DNA of 64,000 nucleotides from Bacteroidia bacterium (GTDB lineage Bacteria > Bacteroidota > Bacteroidia > Chitinophagales > Chitinophagaceae), in assembly GCA_030429205.1 (NCBI GenBank), contig JAUICZ010000005.1, positions 1 through 64,000 on the forward strand, read 5' to 3'. Positions 8,063-17,109 of the stretch are shown here, piece by piece. The stretch's first letter is position 1, and each line of letters begins with the position of its first letter. The notes beneath the pieces were generated by a model. That model searched no databases, was not told the DNA's origin, and saw only the letters and a list, made by a program, of their open reading frames with translations. The translations under genes and the position numbers were made by a program.

Positions 8063-9091
8063 TTAAAATGGTTTTTTATTTAGCCAGTTAATGAGTGTCC
8101 ACTCTTCTTTTTTACCGTTTACTATAGCAGCAAATACTAAGTTGTCCTTATTATTCAACTCATTTTTATTGATAGTTATAGGTTGTAAAGAGATGGTATA
8201 CTCATTGAGTAGCTTGCTTATTTTCTTATAGTTGTAATCGTCTCTATTATTATCCTGCTCAGCAACAGAGTAGCGTTTGCCTATTTTACTTTTAAAAGGA
8301 TATAACTCTTTAATAACTCCGTTTAATACAAAACCATCTATAGGTGGATATACTTTAATTTCATCACCTGATGAAGCAGTTTCTGTTTTAAGAGATAATA
8401 TGTTTATCCCTTGCTCTATATCTTCTTGCGTATACTCTTTAAAAGAGTGGCTGCCTGCTCTTAAATAGAAGTAAGTATGCTCATTCAATATCTTTTGCCT
8501 GCGGTATTCTAATAAAGGAAATTCATAGGGTATTACTTTATCCGACTCGGTAGCATAGAATATGATATGCTTGCCCATGCCTTTATAATGATCTACTGTT
8601 TTGTAATAGTTTTTGTGTTGAGGGTAGCCATTGAACATCCACAGCCCTGCGAACAGCTCGGGGTGTTGATAGAAGATGCGGAATGCTCCTGTGCCGCCAT
8701 CAGAGAACCCCGATATAATAACTTCCTGATAGTTAGCAGCATGTTTATTAACCAGCTCTGTAATAAACTTTACTCCTCCCTCTTCCAGCCAGTTATATTC
8801 GTTATAAGCTATAGGCGTGATGACATCGTATCCTGTGGCAAATACAGTTGGTAAGAAAACAGTATTCCCCTCAAACATATTATCCAAAGAGATTGATTTG
8901 GGTGTTTGCAACCCTTTGAACTGGCTGACACCACCATGCATGTATATAATAACCCCTTTTTTATCTGCTTTGTCAGAAGTAGTTATATGATATAACAGTG
9001 AATGACCATCTACTGTAATAGTATCAGGTGCTGTCGCCCTGCTGAGTAGTGGAAGTAATAATACGATCAGGTAAAAGAGGTGTTTGCTCAT
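8063..9091 (-). CDS. secreted alpha/beta-hydrolase (esterase-like)
   Basis: From the ATG at 9091 the protein has 342 residues with a signal peptide ending near LLSRATA. An alpha/beta-hydrolase fold is indicated by the strand-HGG oxyanion segment (GVIIYMHGGVSQF), nucleophile elbow ISGFSDGGTG, acid candidate ATESDKVIP and histidine in AGSHSFKEY. This fits a PHB-depolymerase/feruloyl-esterase-like enzyme acting on an exported substrate; specificity is unknown. The C-terminal 100 residues do not look like hydrolase core. An in-frame ATG at 9112 would add seven residues ahead of the signal peptide and is less likely. Confidence 0.75.
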   Translation of the reverse strand: MSKHLFYLIVLLLPLLSRATAPDTITVDGHSLLYHITTSDKADKKGVIIYMHGGVSQFKGLQTPKSISLDNMFEGNTVFLPTVFATGYDVITPIAYNEYNWLEEGGVKFITELVNKHAANYQEVIISGFSDGGTGAFRIFYQHPELFAGLWMFNGYPQHKNYYKTVDHYKGMGKHIIFYATESDKVIPYEFPLLEYRRQKILNEHTYFYLRAGSHSFKEYTQEDIEQGINILSLKTETASSGDEIKVYPPIDGFVLNGVIKELYPFKSKIGKRYSVAEQDNNRDDYNYKKISKLLNEYTISLQPITINKNELNNKDNLVFAAIVNGKKEEWTLINWLNKKPF

Positions 9092-9135
9092 AGTAATAGA
9101 TCTAATATACAAAGGTTATGCCAAGGTAAAGGAAA

Positions 9136-9167
9136 TGTGCCGTGTGCCATTTTTGGCACATGGCACA
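9136..9167. repeat. single palindrome of the array family
   Basis: A solitary hairpin (GTGCCGTGTGCC pairing with GGCACATGGCAC around a short T-rich loop) of the same double-word design as the first hairpin of copy A. It sits just upstream of the esterase start. The rest of the 9092-9429 gap is AT-rich and shows nothing I can name; it must hold the promoter of the lectin-like gene at 9430. Confidence 0.8.
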
Positions 9168-9429
9168 CATGAGATTTTTATGAGTATCATTCTTAAATCT
9201 CTCCTTTTGGTAGAACAGTATTTCTGAAATGTTGTGTGAAAAGAGGTTTTAAGCAAACCAAACAGTTAATTAAACGAATGGCTGTATTTAAAGAGGGGGC
9301 TTAGTACGACATTTATCTTACCAATTAATTCACTTAAAAACTCTACTTCCAATTATGATAGATACAAGTTAACACTAACCGTATTGCTCAACAGTTTCTA
9401 ACACATTTTATTATCTAAAAATTTATTAA

Positions 9430-10722
9430 ATGAAAAAAATAGTTTTTCAAATAGGCATGCTATGCTCCATTAGTAGTATAGCATGGGCACAAAACCCACC
9501 GGTTACACAAGATCTAAAGCTGTACCTGGAGGTGTTGAATAATGCTGCCAGCTTTACCCCTGGCTCAGTTCCTCAATATACATTAGGTACTACACCTGCA
9601 TATTGGAGCGATCAATCAAACTCAGGAACTGATGTTCAAACCTTTTTTGATCCGAATACTCCTCTAAATAATCCCCAATATGTTTTCAATGCTCACAATA
9701 CAGGATTTGATGCTGTAAGGTTTGACCAATCAGTGATGGAAAATGTCATAATACCTTTTGATCCAGCTTTTGATGCTGCAGAAGCTACTCTTTTTGTTGT
9801 ACGCATAGCAGAGACTGAAGTTCAGCAGGTATTGCCGGGTAGTAATGGAGTCATGAATCGTCCTTATCAAAGTATGGTTTCTATAGCAGAACCTACTGCT
9901 TTAGGTTTTCAGGATTATAATAATGAATTTGGTATAGGTGGAGATGTAGGGCTTCATCATACTACATCAGGTACTTATAACTACAGAAATCAACAATGCT
10001 TCGGTGTTGTAGGTAGCCAACTGCCTGATGACAGGCCCGTTGCATTATGTGCAAGGTTAGGGCAACAGGCAATGGATATTGATTATTGGGTAAATGGAGT
10101 TCTCTCAACCAACGTTATTCAGCAAACAGTTAATGTGGCACAGCCATACACAGTCGCTGACAGACGTTGGGTAGTAGGTGGACGATTCAAAAGTGGAGCA
10201 CTGCTTAGAGATGAATCGTTCAACGGAGACATCCTGGAGGTTCTAGCGTATGAAAGAAGGTTAACAGATGCGGAAGTAGATGCGGTTAATGATTACCTGA
10301 AGTGCAAGTACAACATCAACTACTCCAACGCGCAATGTAATGACCCTATTAATTGCGACTGTTCATATGAGCTGAATGGTAGTATGGTAATTGCACTAAA
10401 TGCCGCATTGAATGTACAGTATACAGGTCCCGATGCAAACGGTAATTGTCAATTTACTGCTACAGCAAGCGCTACATTGGCCCCAGGCTGGATAGTAGAT
10501 GGGTATGAATGGACAATACCGGGTGTAGGGCATATTAGTACATCTACATCGGCACTGACAGACACTCAGGTTTTTTCATTGCTAAATAATTCTACTGATG
10601 ACGTTACTGTGCGTGTTTTAGCACACAATAATAATTATGGAGATATGGATCCTCATTGGTGTTGTAATCATGAGGTTACTGTAAATGTATGGTGTCAGGG
10701 TAGTCAAGGAGGTACAAACTAA
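9430..10722 (+). CDS. secreted lectin-like (LamG/concanavalin) protein, no sorting domain
   Basis: A 430-residue exported protein: signal peptide to about residue 20 (ending AWAQ), then a jelly-roll concanavalin-A/LamG-like domain to about residue 290 (WSDQSNSGTD near the start, ILEVLAYERRLTDAEVDAVNDYL at its end, quoted in parts: LEVLAYERRL and DAEVDAVNDYL), then a Cys-rich beta-domain to the C-terminus. The pattern closely follows that of the next gene, its paralogue, but this one stops after WCQGSQGGTN and lacks the T9SS C-terminal domain the other carries. It is therefore probably released to the periplasm, or displayed through the partner. Ligand unknown; carbohydrate binding is an inference from the fold. 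Confidence 0.72.
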   Translation: MKKIVFQIGMLCSISSIAWAQNPPVTQDLKLYLEVLNNAASFTPGSVPQYTLGTTPAYWSDQSNSGTDVQTFFDPNTPLNNPQYVFNAHNTGFDAVRFDQSVMENVIIPFDPAFDAAEATLFVVRIAETEVQQVLPGSNGVMNRPYQSMVSIAEPTALGFQDYNNEFGIGGDVGLHHTTSGTYNYRNQQCFGVVGSQLPDDRPVALCARLGQQAMDIDYWVNGVLSTNVIQQTVNVAQPYTVADRRWVVGGRFKSGALLRDESFNGDILEVLAYERRLTDAEVDAVNDYLKCKYNINYSNAQCNDPINCDCSYELNGSMVIALNAALNVQYTGPDANGNCQFTATASATLAPGWIVDGYEWTIPGVGHISTSTSALTDTQVFSLLNNSTDDVTVRVLAHNNNYGDMDPHWCCNHEVTVNVWCQGSQGGTN

Positions 10723-10755
10723 ATGCCGATCAATTTCTAACTAAAAAATTTTAAA

Positions 10756-12417
10756 ATGAAGAAAATAATATTAGCAGCCATAGCTTTACAGCTATGCTAT
10801 ACAACAGCATATTGTCAGACGCCACCGGTAACTAGCGGGCTGGTGCTTCACCTTGATGCAAAGGTAGGGTTTACACCCGGAGACCCTCCTCTTACTGTAC
10901 CATCTCCCCCTGTTTGTACCGGAGGTACACTTGCAGGTACTCCTGTTTATGCTACATGGCAAGATCAATCGGGTATGGGTAATGATGTAACTACGGGAGA
11001 TGTTGTAACGTGGACTACCGCTCAATCAATCATAACATGTAATAATGCGAATCCAAGGTATGTTACTAATGTTCACAATACAGGATTTGATGCGATCTAC
11101 TTTGATGGTAATGACTACATGACCACTTCTCCAAGCTTTTCGGGTGGCTTATCTGCTGCAAATGGATTGTCAAGTGCTGATAATGTTACAGAAACAACAT
11201 TGTTTGTAGTACGTATCGGAGCGCCAGGGTACCAGGGGCAAGCAGGAGATGACAGAAATGGGATTATGGTTTCTTTGACAGATACAGACCCTGCTTCCTT
11301 ACCCGGTTATAATATACCTTATCCTCCAACTACACCAACTAATGTGCGGGATGAGTTCTCATTAATGAGAGACTGGGCAGCAAATATTGTAACATTGACA
11401 TCAGCTGGTCACACTATAGCGTATAAAGAGCATCAATGTTTTCAGCAGTTATATGGTTATAGGCCAGTTGTATTATCTACAACATTGGGTACGAACTATT
11501 CTGACGTAGAGTACTATATAAACGGTTTGCAGTCTACAGAGCCGCTACAGGTTAATCCACCTGCCGTTAGTACATATACCCACCTGCCTGTAGACAGGGT
11601 TATCTCTATAGGTGCAAGGCATGGCGCAGCGTATTATGCACTGGGGTTTCACTTTTCAGAACCATTAGAGGGGTATATTTTTGAGGTGTTGGTTTATAAC
11701 AGAAAACTATCTCCGGCTGAAGTAGATGAGGTAAATGATTTTCTGAAATGTAAATACGACATCAGGTACTCAACTTGTAATACGCCGATCGTTTCATGCC
11801 CAAAAGTATGTTGGACATCTCCAAGCTTAGACATTAATTATATAGGTAAAGATGGTTTAGGCAATTGCATTTTTGAATGTACTGCAAATGCACAAACTAT
11901 GAGCGGTGTGACCAACTTTGCATACGAATGGTCGGTACCGGGTATGCCAAATATGTTGGTTCATTCGTCAGCACCAACTGATGTTCAAACATTTACGATT
12001 CCGTTGGGTTCTGCAAATATTAGTGTAAAACTATTGGGGGTAAATGATGGTACTAGTGAAGACCTCCCGTGTTGCGAATATACTCTTAGCAGGCCTGTGT
12101 ATTGCGGAGACCTTGATGGAGGAACGGAAGATTATGAGAAACCTGGAAGGACAACTACTGTGCAGGCTATTGAAAGTATTGATGGTATAGCGATATACCC
12201 TAATCCTACTTTTGACAAGGTGAATATTAAGTTGCCGGATAATAATGCTTATGAAATAGCTGTGTACGATTTTACAGGTAAACTTACCCAAAAGACTACC
12301 AGCGAAGGAAATGTTACTACTTTGAATTTTGGAGCATATGCTAAAGGTATATACATGATAAGAATAAGTGATAATACAGGCAGGGAAGTGAAAGTAGAGA
12401 AAGTGATGCTTAAGTAG
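10756..12417 (+). CDS. secreted lectin-like protein with T9SS type A sorting domain
   Basis: A 553-residue paralogue of the gene 33 bp upstream. Signal peptide to about residue 20 (ending AYCQ), a LamG/concanavalin-like domain (WQDQSGMGND, FEVLVYNRKLSPAEVDEVND), a Cys-rich beta-domain, and a C-terminal T9SS type A sorting domain of about 75 residues (IAIYPNPTFDKVNIKLP to MIRISDNTGREVKVEKVMLK). The sorting domain directs export across the outer membrane by the type IX system and is normally cleaved, with anchoring to the surface. With the preceding gene it likely forms one operon. The stop is followed by palindrome arrays. Confidence 0.85.
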   Translation: MKKIILAAIALQLCYTTAYCQTPPVTSGLVLHLDAKVGFTPGDPPLTVPSPPVCTGGTLAGTPVYATWQDQSGMGNDVTTGDVVTWTTAQSIITCNNANPRYVTNVHNTGFDAIYFDGNDYMTTSPSFSGGLSAANGLSSADNVTETTLFVVRIGAPGYQGQAGDDRNGIMVSLTDTDPASLPGYNIPYPPTTPTNVRDEFSLMRDWAANIVTLTSAGHTIAYKEHQCFQQLYGYRPVVLSTTLGTNYSDVEYYINGLQSTEPLQVNPPAVSTYTHLPVDRVISIGARHGAAYYALGFHFSEPLEGYIFEVLVYNRKLSPAEVDEVNDFLKCKYDIRYSTCNTPIVSCPKVCWTSPSLDINYIGKDGLGNCIFECTANAQTMSGVTNFAYEWSVPGMPNMLVHSSAPTDVQTFTIPLGSANISVKLLGVNDGTSEDLPCCEYTLSRPVYCGDLDGGTEDYEKPGRTTTVQAIESIDGIAIYPNPTFDKVNIKLPDNNAYEIAVYDFTGKLTQKTTSEGNVTTLNFGAYAKGIYMIRISDNTGREVKVEKVMLK

Positions 12418-12443
12418 TTTAGTGAATAGTTGAATAGTATAAG

Positions 12444-12560
12444 TGTTCCGCGTTCTATTTTCGGAACAGGGAACAATACGATTTAGATCATAGCGTTCAT
12501 CGTTCATTTTTTTGAACGGTGAACGTTTTGTTTCATTCCATGCCATTTTTTGGCATGCGG
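12444..12560. repeat. palindrome array, copy B (three hairpins)
   Basis: Three hairpins: 12444-12474 (GTTCCGCGTTC with GGAACAGGGAAC), 12494-12525 (CGTTCATCGTTCA with TGAACGGTGAACG) and 12538-12560 (CCATGCCA with TGGCATGCGG). Centres are about 50 and 40 bp apart, matching hairpins 2-4 of copy A in order and spacing. Located immediately after the stop of the T9SS lectin-like gene. Confidence 0.88.
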
Positions 12561-12669
12561 GATACTTACAACACTATTATTATAACAAGTTGTTTTATTA
12601 ATAAATATTATATATATTAGGGTGTTAAGAGCGTATAGTAGCGATTAAAATCAAAAAGCAGTTTTACAT

Positions 12670-12890
12670 GTACCGTGCCATTTTTTTGGCACAGGAACAG
12701 TTGAATTTATATGGGTGTTCAGTGTTCGGGTTTTAGAACAGCGAACAATAAGGGTTATATCACAGCGTTCACCGTTCAACTTTTTGAACGATGAACGATT
12801 GTTGAACAGAATATATGCCACATGCCAAAATTGGTACAGATGATATAGCTTTATCAGATGTTCTGCGTTCTAAAAGTCGAACACCGAACA
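12670..12890. repeat. palindrome array, copy C (five hairpins)
   Basis: Five hairpins with centres about 48, 50, 48 and 46 bp apart: 12670-12698, 12716-12747, 12766-12797, 12816-12845 (weak) and 12859-12890 (TGTTCTGCGTTC with GAACACCGAACA). The first three and their linkers repeat copy A. The array ends about 110 bp before dnaE. The 580-bp gap 12418-12997 is largely made of copies B and C; 12561-12669 and 12891-12997 show nothing else I recognise, though the latter must hold the dnaE promoter. Confidence 0.88.
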
Positions 12891-12997
12891 CTCGTACACG
12901 TGGTATTACTTCTTATCCCCCCTTGTGGATAATTGCGGCACTATTCACCATCCCTTTTCCGTAATTTTATAATTACCTCAAAAATCAGGATAGGACA

Positions 12998-15900
12998 GTG
13001 CAGTTTTCTCATTTACATAATCATACTCAGTTCTCTTTGCTCGATGGTGCGTCGGCTATTCCGCGTTTGTACCAAAAGGCAGAGGCCGATAATATGTCGG
13101 CAATGGCCATCACCGATCATGGTAACATGTTCGGAGTGTTCGAGTTTGTATCGCAGGCGTGGAAGAACACCAAAGTAGTAGGTAAAGACGAGAATGGAAA
13201 TGATATTGTAGAGCCGGTAGTAAAACCCATTGTGGGTTGTGAGTTCTACCTGGTAGAGGACAGGCACAAAAGGCAGTTTAGCCGTGAGGAGCGCGATGTG
13301 CGTTACCACCAGTTACTACTGGCAAAAGACGAGGTAGGGTATAAGAACCTTGTTAAACTGTGCTCTCTGGGGTATATAGAAGGTTTGTATGGTAAGTACC
13401 CGCGTATAGATAAAGAACTGATAGAAAAATACAGCGAAGGGTTGATAGCCACTACCTGTTGTTTGGCAGCAGAAGTGCCGCGTACTATTTTGCGTAAGGG
13501 AGAAGAAGAGGCAGAGAAGGTGTTTCAATGGTGGCACAACCTTTTTGGTGATGACTATTATGTAGAACTGCAACGCCACGACATACCAGACCAGATAAAA
13601 GCCAATGAGGTGTTGGTGAAGTTTGCCCGCAAGTATAATGTGCCCATTATAGCTTCTAACGATAGCCACTATGTAGAGCAGGAAGATGCCAACGCACACG
13701 ACATTTTGTTGTGTATCAATACAGGCGAGAAGCAGGCAACGCCTAAGATGAAGGACTTTGACGATGAAGGTAAAAAAGCAAAAGATTCGCGTTTTGCCTT
13801 TTATAACGATCAGTTCTTCTTCAAGACAACAGACCAGATGACCGAGGTGTTTAAAGACATACCCGAGGCCATTGACAATACGCAGCAGATAGTAGATAAG
13901 GTAAAACCTTTGAAGCTGGAGCGAGACATATTACTACCACACTTTAAAGTACCAGCAGAGTTCAACGATGATCAGGATGCATACCTGCACCACCTGACGA
14001 TGGAGGGCGCAAGGGAGCGTTACAAGGAGATCACAGCAGAGATAGAAGAGCGTTTGAACTTTGAGCTGTTCACCATTAAAACAATGGGGTTTGCAGGGTA
14101 CTTCCTTATTGTGGCAGACTTTATACAGGCTGGTCGTGATATAGGCGTGTTTGTTGGTCCGGGTAGGGGTAGTGCTGCAGGTAGTGCGGTGGCTTATTGT
14201 ATTGGTATCACTAATATAGATCCCATCAAGTACAACCTCCTGTTTGAGCGTTTCTTGAATCCTGAGCGTAAGAGCATGCCCGATATTGATACCGACTTTG
14301 ATGATGCGGGCAGGCAGAAGGTGATAGACTATGTGGTAGATAAGTATGGTAAAAATCAGGTAGCACACATCATTACCTATGGCACGATGGCTGCCAAAAT
14401 GAGTATCAAGGACGTAGCGCGTGTGCTGGATCTGCCATTGGCAGATGCCAACGCATTGGCAAAGATGGTGCCCGACCGTCCAGGTATATCACTTAAAAGA
14501 TTATTGAACGCTCCTATAAAAGGAGATAAGAGTTTGTCAGATAAAGAGGGGCTGGGTAGTGATGAGATACAATTGGTAGAAAAGCTGAGAGAGTTGCATA
14601 TCTCCCAATCCATTCAGGGAGATGTACTCCGCGAGGCAGAGAAGCTGGAAGGTAGTGTACGCAATACAGGTATACATGCGGCAGGTATCATCATTGCACC
14701 TAAAGATCTTTCTGAACTAATACCCGTTGCTGCCAACAAAGATGTAGAGCTACTCATTACACAGTTTGAGGGTGGTATTATCGAAGACTCGGGTGTAATT
14801 AAGATGGACTTTTTGGGATTAAAAACCCTGACCATTCTTAAAGATGCCCTTGAGCTGATAAAAAGAAATTACGATGTAGATATAGTGTTGGATGATCTGC
14901 CATTGGACGATCAGAAAACATTTGAATTATACCAGCGCGGAGAGACTAATGGTACTTTCCAGTTTGAGAGCCCGGGTATGCAGAAGTACCTGCGCGAACT
15001 AAAGCCCGATAAGTTTGACGACCTCATTGCGATGAACGCCTTGTATCGTCCGGGGCCGCTGGAGTATATCCCGAACTTTATTAAACGTAAACATGGCTTA
15101 GAAGAGATCAGCTACGACTTGCCGGAGATGGAAGAGTATCTGGGTGATACTTATGGTATTACCGTGTATCAGGAGCAGGTGATGCTACTATCGCAAAAGC
15201 TGGGCGGGTTTAGTAAAGGAGATGCCGATGTGCTGCGTAAAGCCATGGGTAAGAAAAAGAAGGATGTACTGGATAAAATGAAAACCCAGTTTGTAGAGGG
15301 TGCCGTTAAAAAAGGACATCCTGAAGACAAGCTAAATAAAGTATGGAAAGACTGGGAAGCCTTTGCGCAATACGCCTTCAACAAATCGCACTCTACTTGT
15401 TACGCCTTTGTAGCCTACCAAACAGCCTACCTCAAGGCACACTACCCCGCAGAGTATATGGCGGCGGTACTCAATAACCAGAATACGATTGAAAAGATCA
15501 AGTTCTATATGGAGGAGTGCCAGCGTATGGAGCTGAAGGTATTGGGACCTGATGTAAATGAAAGCTTGAAAGGTTTTTCGGTTAGTGATGAGAGTGTGAT
15601 TCGTTTTGGTATGAATGCCATTAAAGGTGTGGGTGAAGCAGCAGTAGAAGACCTGATAAGAGAACGAGAGGAGAATGGTTTATATACCTCTCCGTTTGAC
15701 ATGATAACAAGGGTAAACCAAAGAACGGTTAATAAGAAATCTTTAGAGAACCTGGTACTGGCAGGTGCTTTCGATAATTTTGAAGAGATGCACAGGGCGC
15801 AGTATTTCTATGCACCACCAACAGACCCTGCCACTGGTTTAGAGCGCTTGGTGCGTTTTGGTAATCAGTTTCAGGCAAATAAAGATCAGGCGACGAATAG

Positions 15901-16609
15901 CTTGTTTGGGGAAGCGCAGATGCCGGAGATACAACCACCGCAAATGCCCGAGTGTGAGCCATGGCCTTTGCCGGAGCTATTGGAAAGAGAGATAGATGTG
16001 GTAGGTATATACTTGAGTGCGCATCCGTTAGACGGTTACGCCTTTGAGATGAACAACTATGGCTTTACCAATATTGTTGATGTTGAAAAATGTAAAGACA
16101 GAACCATACGCATAGCCGGTTATGTTACTGATGCGGAACATAGGGTTACCAAAAAAGGAAGCAAGTTTGGTAAGCTGGTACTAAACGATTACTCGGGACA
16201 CCAGGAGATCATGTTTTGGCAGAACAACTATGTGAAGTATGCCAACTTTATAGATAACGGGCAGAAGCTGATGATACAGGGCATATATAAAGAGCATAAA
16301 TACAGGCCGGGAGTGATGGAGTTTGAGATACACACAGTCATATTGTTAGATGATGTGAAAACACGCTACACTAAAAAGATGAAACTGTTGATGCCGCTAA
16401 ATAAAATTGATGATGATTTGGTAGCCTTTTTAGGCAAAAACCTGAATGAGCACCCGGGTAATACTGATTTGGTTTTACAGGTGTATGACCAAGAGGAGGA
16501 AACACAAGCAGGATTAAAAACAGCAAGTAAAAGAATAGCGATAAATGACGAGTTGGTAGAATATGTTAATGAGCGCGATTATATGCAATTTGCACTGGAA
16601 ACTCAGTAA
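12998..16609 (+). CDS. dnaE: DNA polymerase III subunit alpha
   Basis: A 1203-residue replicative polymerase. N-terminal PHP domain with intact metal-site residues (HLHNHTQFSLLDG at residues 4-16, ITDHGN), the alpha-subunit catalytic core (GRGSAAGS; the PDIDTDFDD aspartates), helix-hairpin-helix region, and C-terminal OB-fold (FGKLVLNDYSGHQEIMFW in parts). It synthesises DNA within the Pol III holoenzyme. The start is GTG at 12998, chosen because the protein then opens MQFSHLHNHTQ as in the family; there is no ATG at that place. Length is normal for Bacteroidota DnaE. No partner gene nearby. Confidence 0.97.
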   Translation: MQFSHLHNHTQFSLLDGASAIPRLYQKAEADNMSAMAITDHGNMFGVFEFVSQAWKNTKVVGKDENGNDIVEPVVKPIVGCEFYLVEDRHKRQFSREERDVRYHQLLLAKDEVGYKNLVKLCSLGYIEGLYGKYPRIDKELIEKYSEGLIATTCCLAAEVPRTILRKGEEEAEKVFQWWHNLFGDDYYVELQRHDIPDQIKANEVLVKFARKYNVPIIASNDSHYVEQEDANAHDILLCINTGEKQATPKMKDFDDEGKKAKDSRFAFYNDQFFFKTTDQMTEVFKDIPEAIDNTQQIVDKVKPLKLERDILLPHFKVPAEFNDDQDAYLHHLTMEGARERYKEITAEIEERLNFELFTIKTMGFAGYFLIVADFIQAGRDIGVFVGPGRGSAAGSAVAYCIGITNIDPIKYNLLFERFLNPERKSMPDIDTDFDDAGRQKVIDYVVDKYGKNQVAHIITYGTMAAKMSIKDVARVLDLPLADANALAKMVPDRPGISLKRLLNAPIKGDKSLSDKEGLGSDEIQLVEKLRELHISQSIQGDVLREAEKLEGSVRNTGIHAAGIIIAPKDLSELIPVAANKDVELLITQFEGGIIEDSGVIKMDFLGLKTLTILKDALELIKRNYDVDIVLDDLPLDDQKTFELYQRGETNGTFQFESPGMQKYLRELKPDKFDDLIAMNALYRPGPLEYIPNFIKRKHGLEEISYDLPEMEEYLGDTYGITVYQEQVMLLSQKLGGFSKGDADVLRKAMGKKKKDVLDKMKTQFVEGAVKKGHPEDKLNKVWKDWEAFAQYAFNKSHSTCYAFVAYQTAYLKAHYPAEYMAAVLNNQNTIEKIKFYMEECQRMELKVLGPDVNESLKGFSVSDESVIRFGMNAIKGVGEAAVEDLIREREENGLYTSPFDMITRVNQRTVNKKSLENLVLAGAFDNFEEMHRAQYFYAPPTDPATGLERLVRFGNQFQANKDQATNSLFGEAQMPEIQPPQMPECEPWPLPELLEREIDVVGIYLSAHPLDGYAFEMNNYGFTNIVDVEKCKDRTIRIAGYVTDAEHRVTKKGSKFGKLVLNDYSGHQEIMFWQNNYVKYANFIDNGQKLMIQGIYKEHKYRPGVMEFEIHTVILLDDVKTRYTKKMKLLMPLNKIDDDLVAFLGKNLNEHPGNTDLVLQVYDQEEETQAGLKTASKRIAINDELVEYVNERDYMQFALETQ

Positions 16610-16678
16610 TGTGGGTATTTATGTGGATTGCTTATGTGAGTATTTGGCTCATCTATTGTAGTAAATGTAATATGGTTG

Positions 16679-16686
16679 TACTTTTG
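16679..16686 (+). promoter_or_regulatory. promoter for trxA (TACTTTTG, with ATTG upstream)
   Basis: TACTTTTG fits the TAnnTTTG -7 box; ATTG at 16655-16658 is 20 bp upstream, close to the usual -33 spacing. The predicted leader to the ATG at 16735 is about 45 bases. Confidence 0.5.
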
Positions 16687-16734
16687 ACGTCTTAACCTTT
16701 GAAACAATTTTTTTAATACATAAATTATATTGAA

Positions 16735-17055
16735 ATGGCAGCTGAATACACTGATGCGAACTTTGAAGAGGAAGTACTAAAGTCTGATAAATTATCTATT
16801 GTAGATTTTTGGGCAGAATGGTGTGGTCCTTGTTTAGCGCTGGGTCCTACAATAGAGGCTTTAGCAACAGAATATGAGGGTAAGGTAAATGTAGGTAAAG
16901 TAAATGTAGACAATAACCCTAATACTGCAATGAACTATGGTATCACCAGTATACCTGCTGTATTATTCATAAAGAATGGTGAGGTGGTAGACAAGCAGGT
17001 AGGTGCAGTACCTAAAGGCGTTTTCGATAAGAAAATTGAACAACACTTAAGCTAG
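16735..17055 (+). CDS. trxA: thioredoxin
   Basis: A 106-residue classical thioredoxin with active site WAEWCGPC (Cys30 and Cys33) and the cis-proline segment SIPAVLFIKNG. It reduces disulfides in cytosolic proteins such as ribonucleotide reductase and peroxiredoxins, being recharged by thioredoxin reductase. No signal peptide. A monocistronic unit with its own promoter and terminator. The residue after CGPC is Leu rather than the common Lys, a modest variation. Confidence 0.95.
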   Translation: MAAEYTDANFEEEVLKSDKLSIVDFWAEWCGPCLALGPTIEALATEYEGKVNVGKVNVDNNPNTAMNYGITSIPAVLFIKNGEVVDKQVGAVPKGVFDKKIEQHLS

Positions 17056-17077
17056 TATAGGTTTAGATATTGTTTGG

Positions 17078-17109
17078 ATCCCGGTCATTTTATGATCGGG
17101 ATTTCTTTT
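17078..17109 (+). terminator. trxA terminator overlapping the neighbouring gene end
   Basis: An 11-bp stem (17078-17088 with 17092-17102, ATCCCGGTCAT/ATGATCGGGAT with one G-T pair) is followed by a T-rich tract. The stop codon of the convergent DUF1801 gene (17090-17092) lies in the loop and its last codons in the 3' arm. Confidence 0.8.

Noticed and set aside
12031-12546. 171-residue minus-strand open frame with an N-terminus similar to the extended DUF523-like frame
   Set aside because: It is antisense to the T9SS domain of the lectin-like gene plus a palindrome array; the similarity comes from the repeat.
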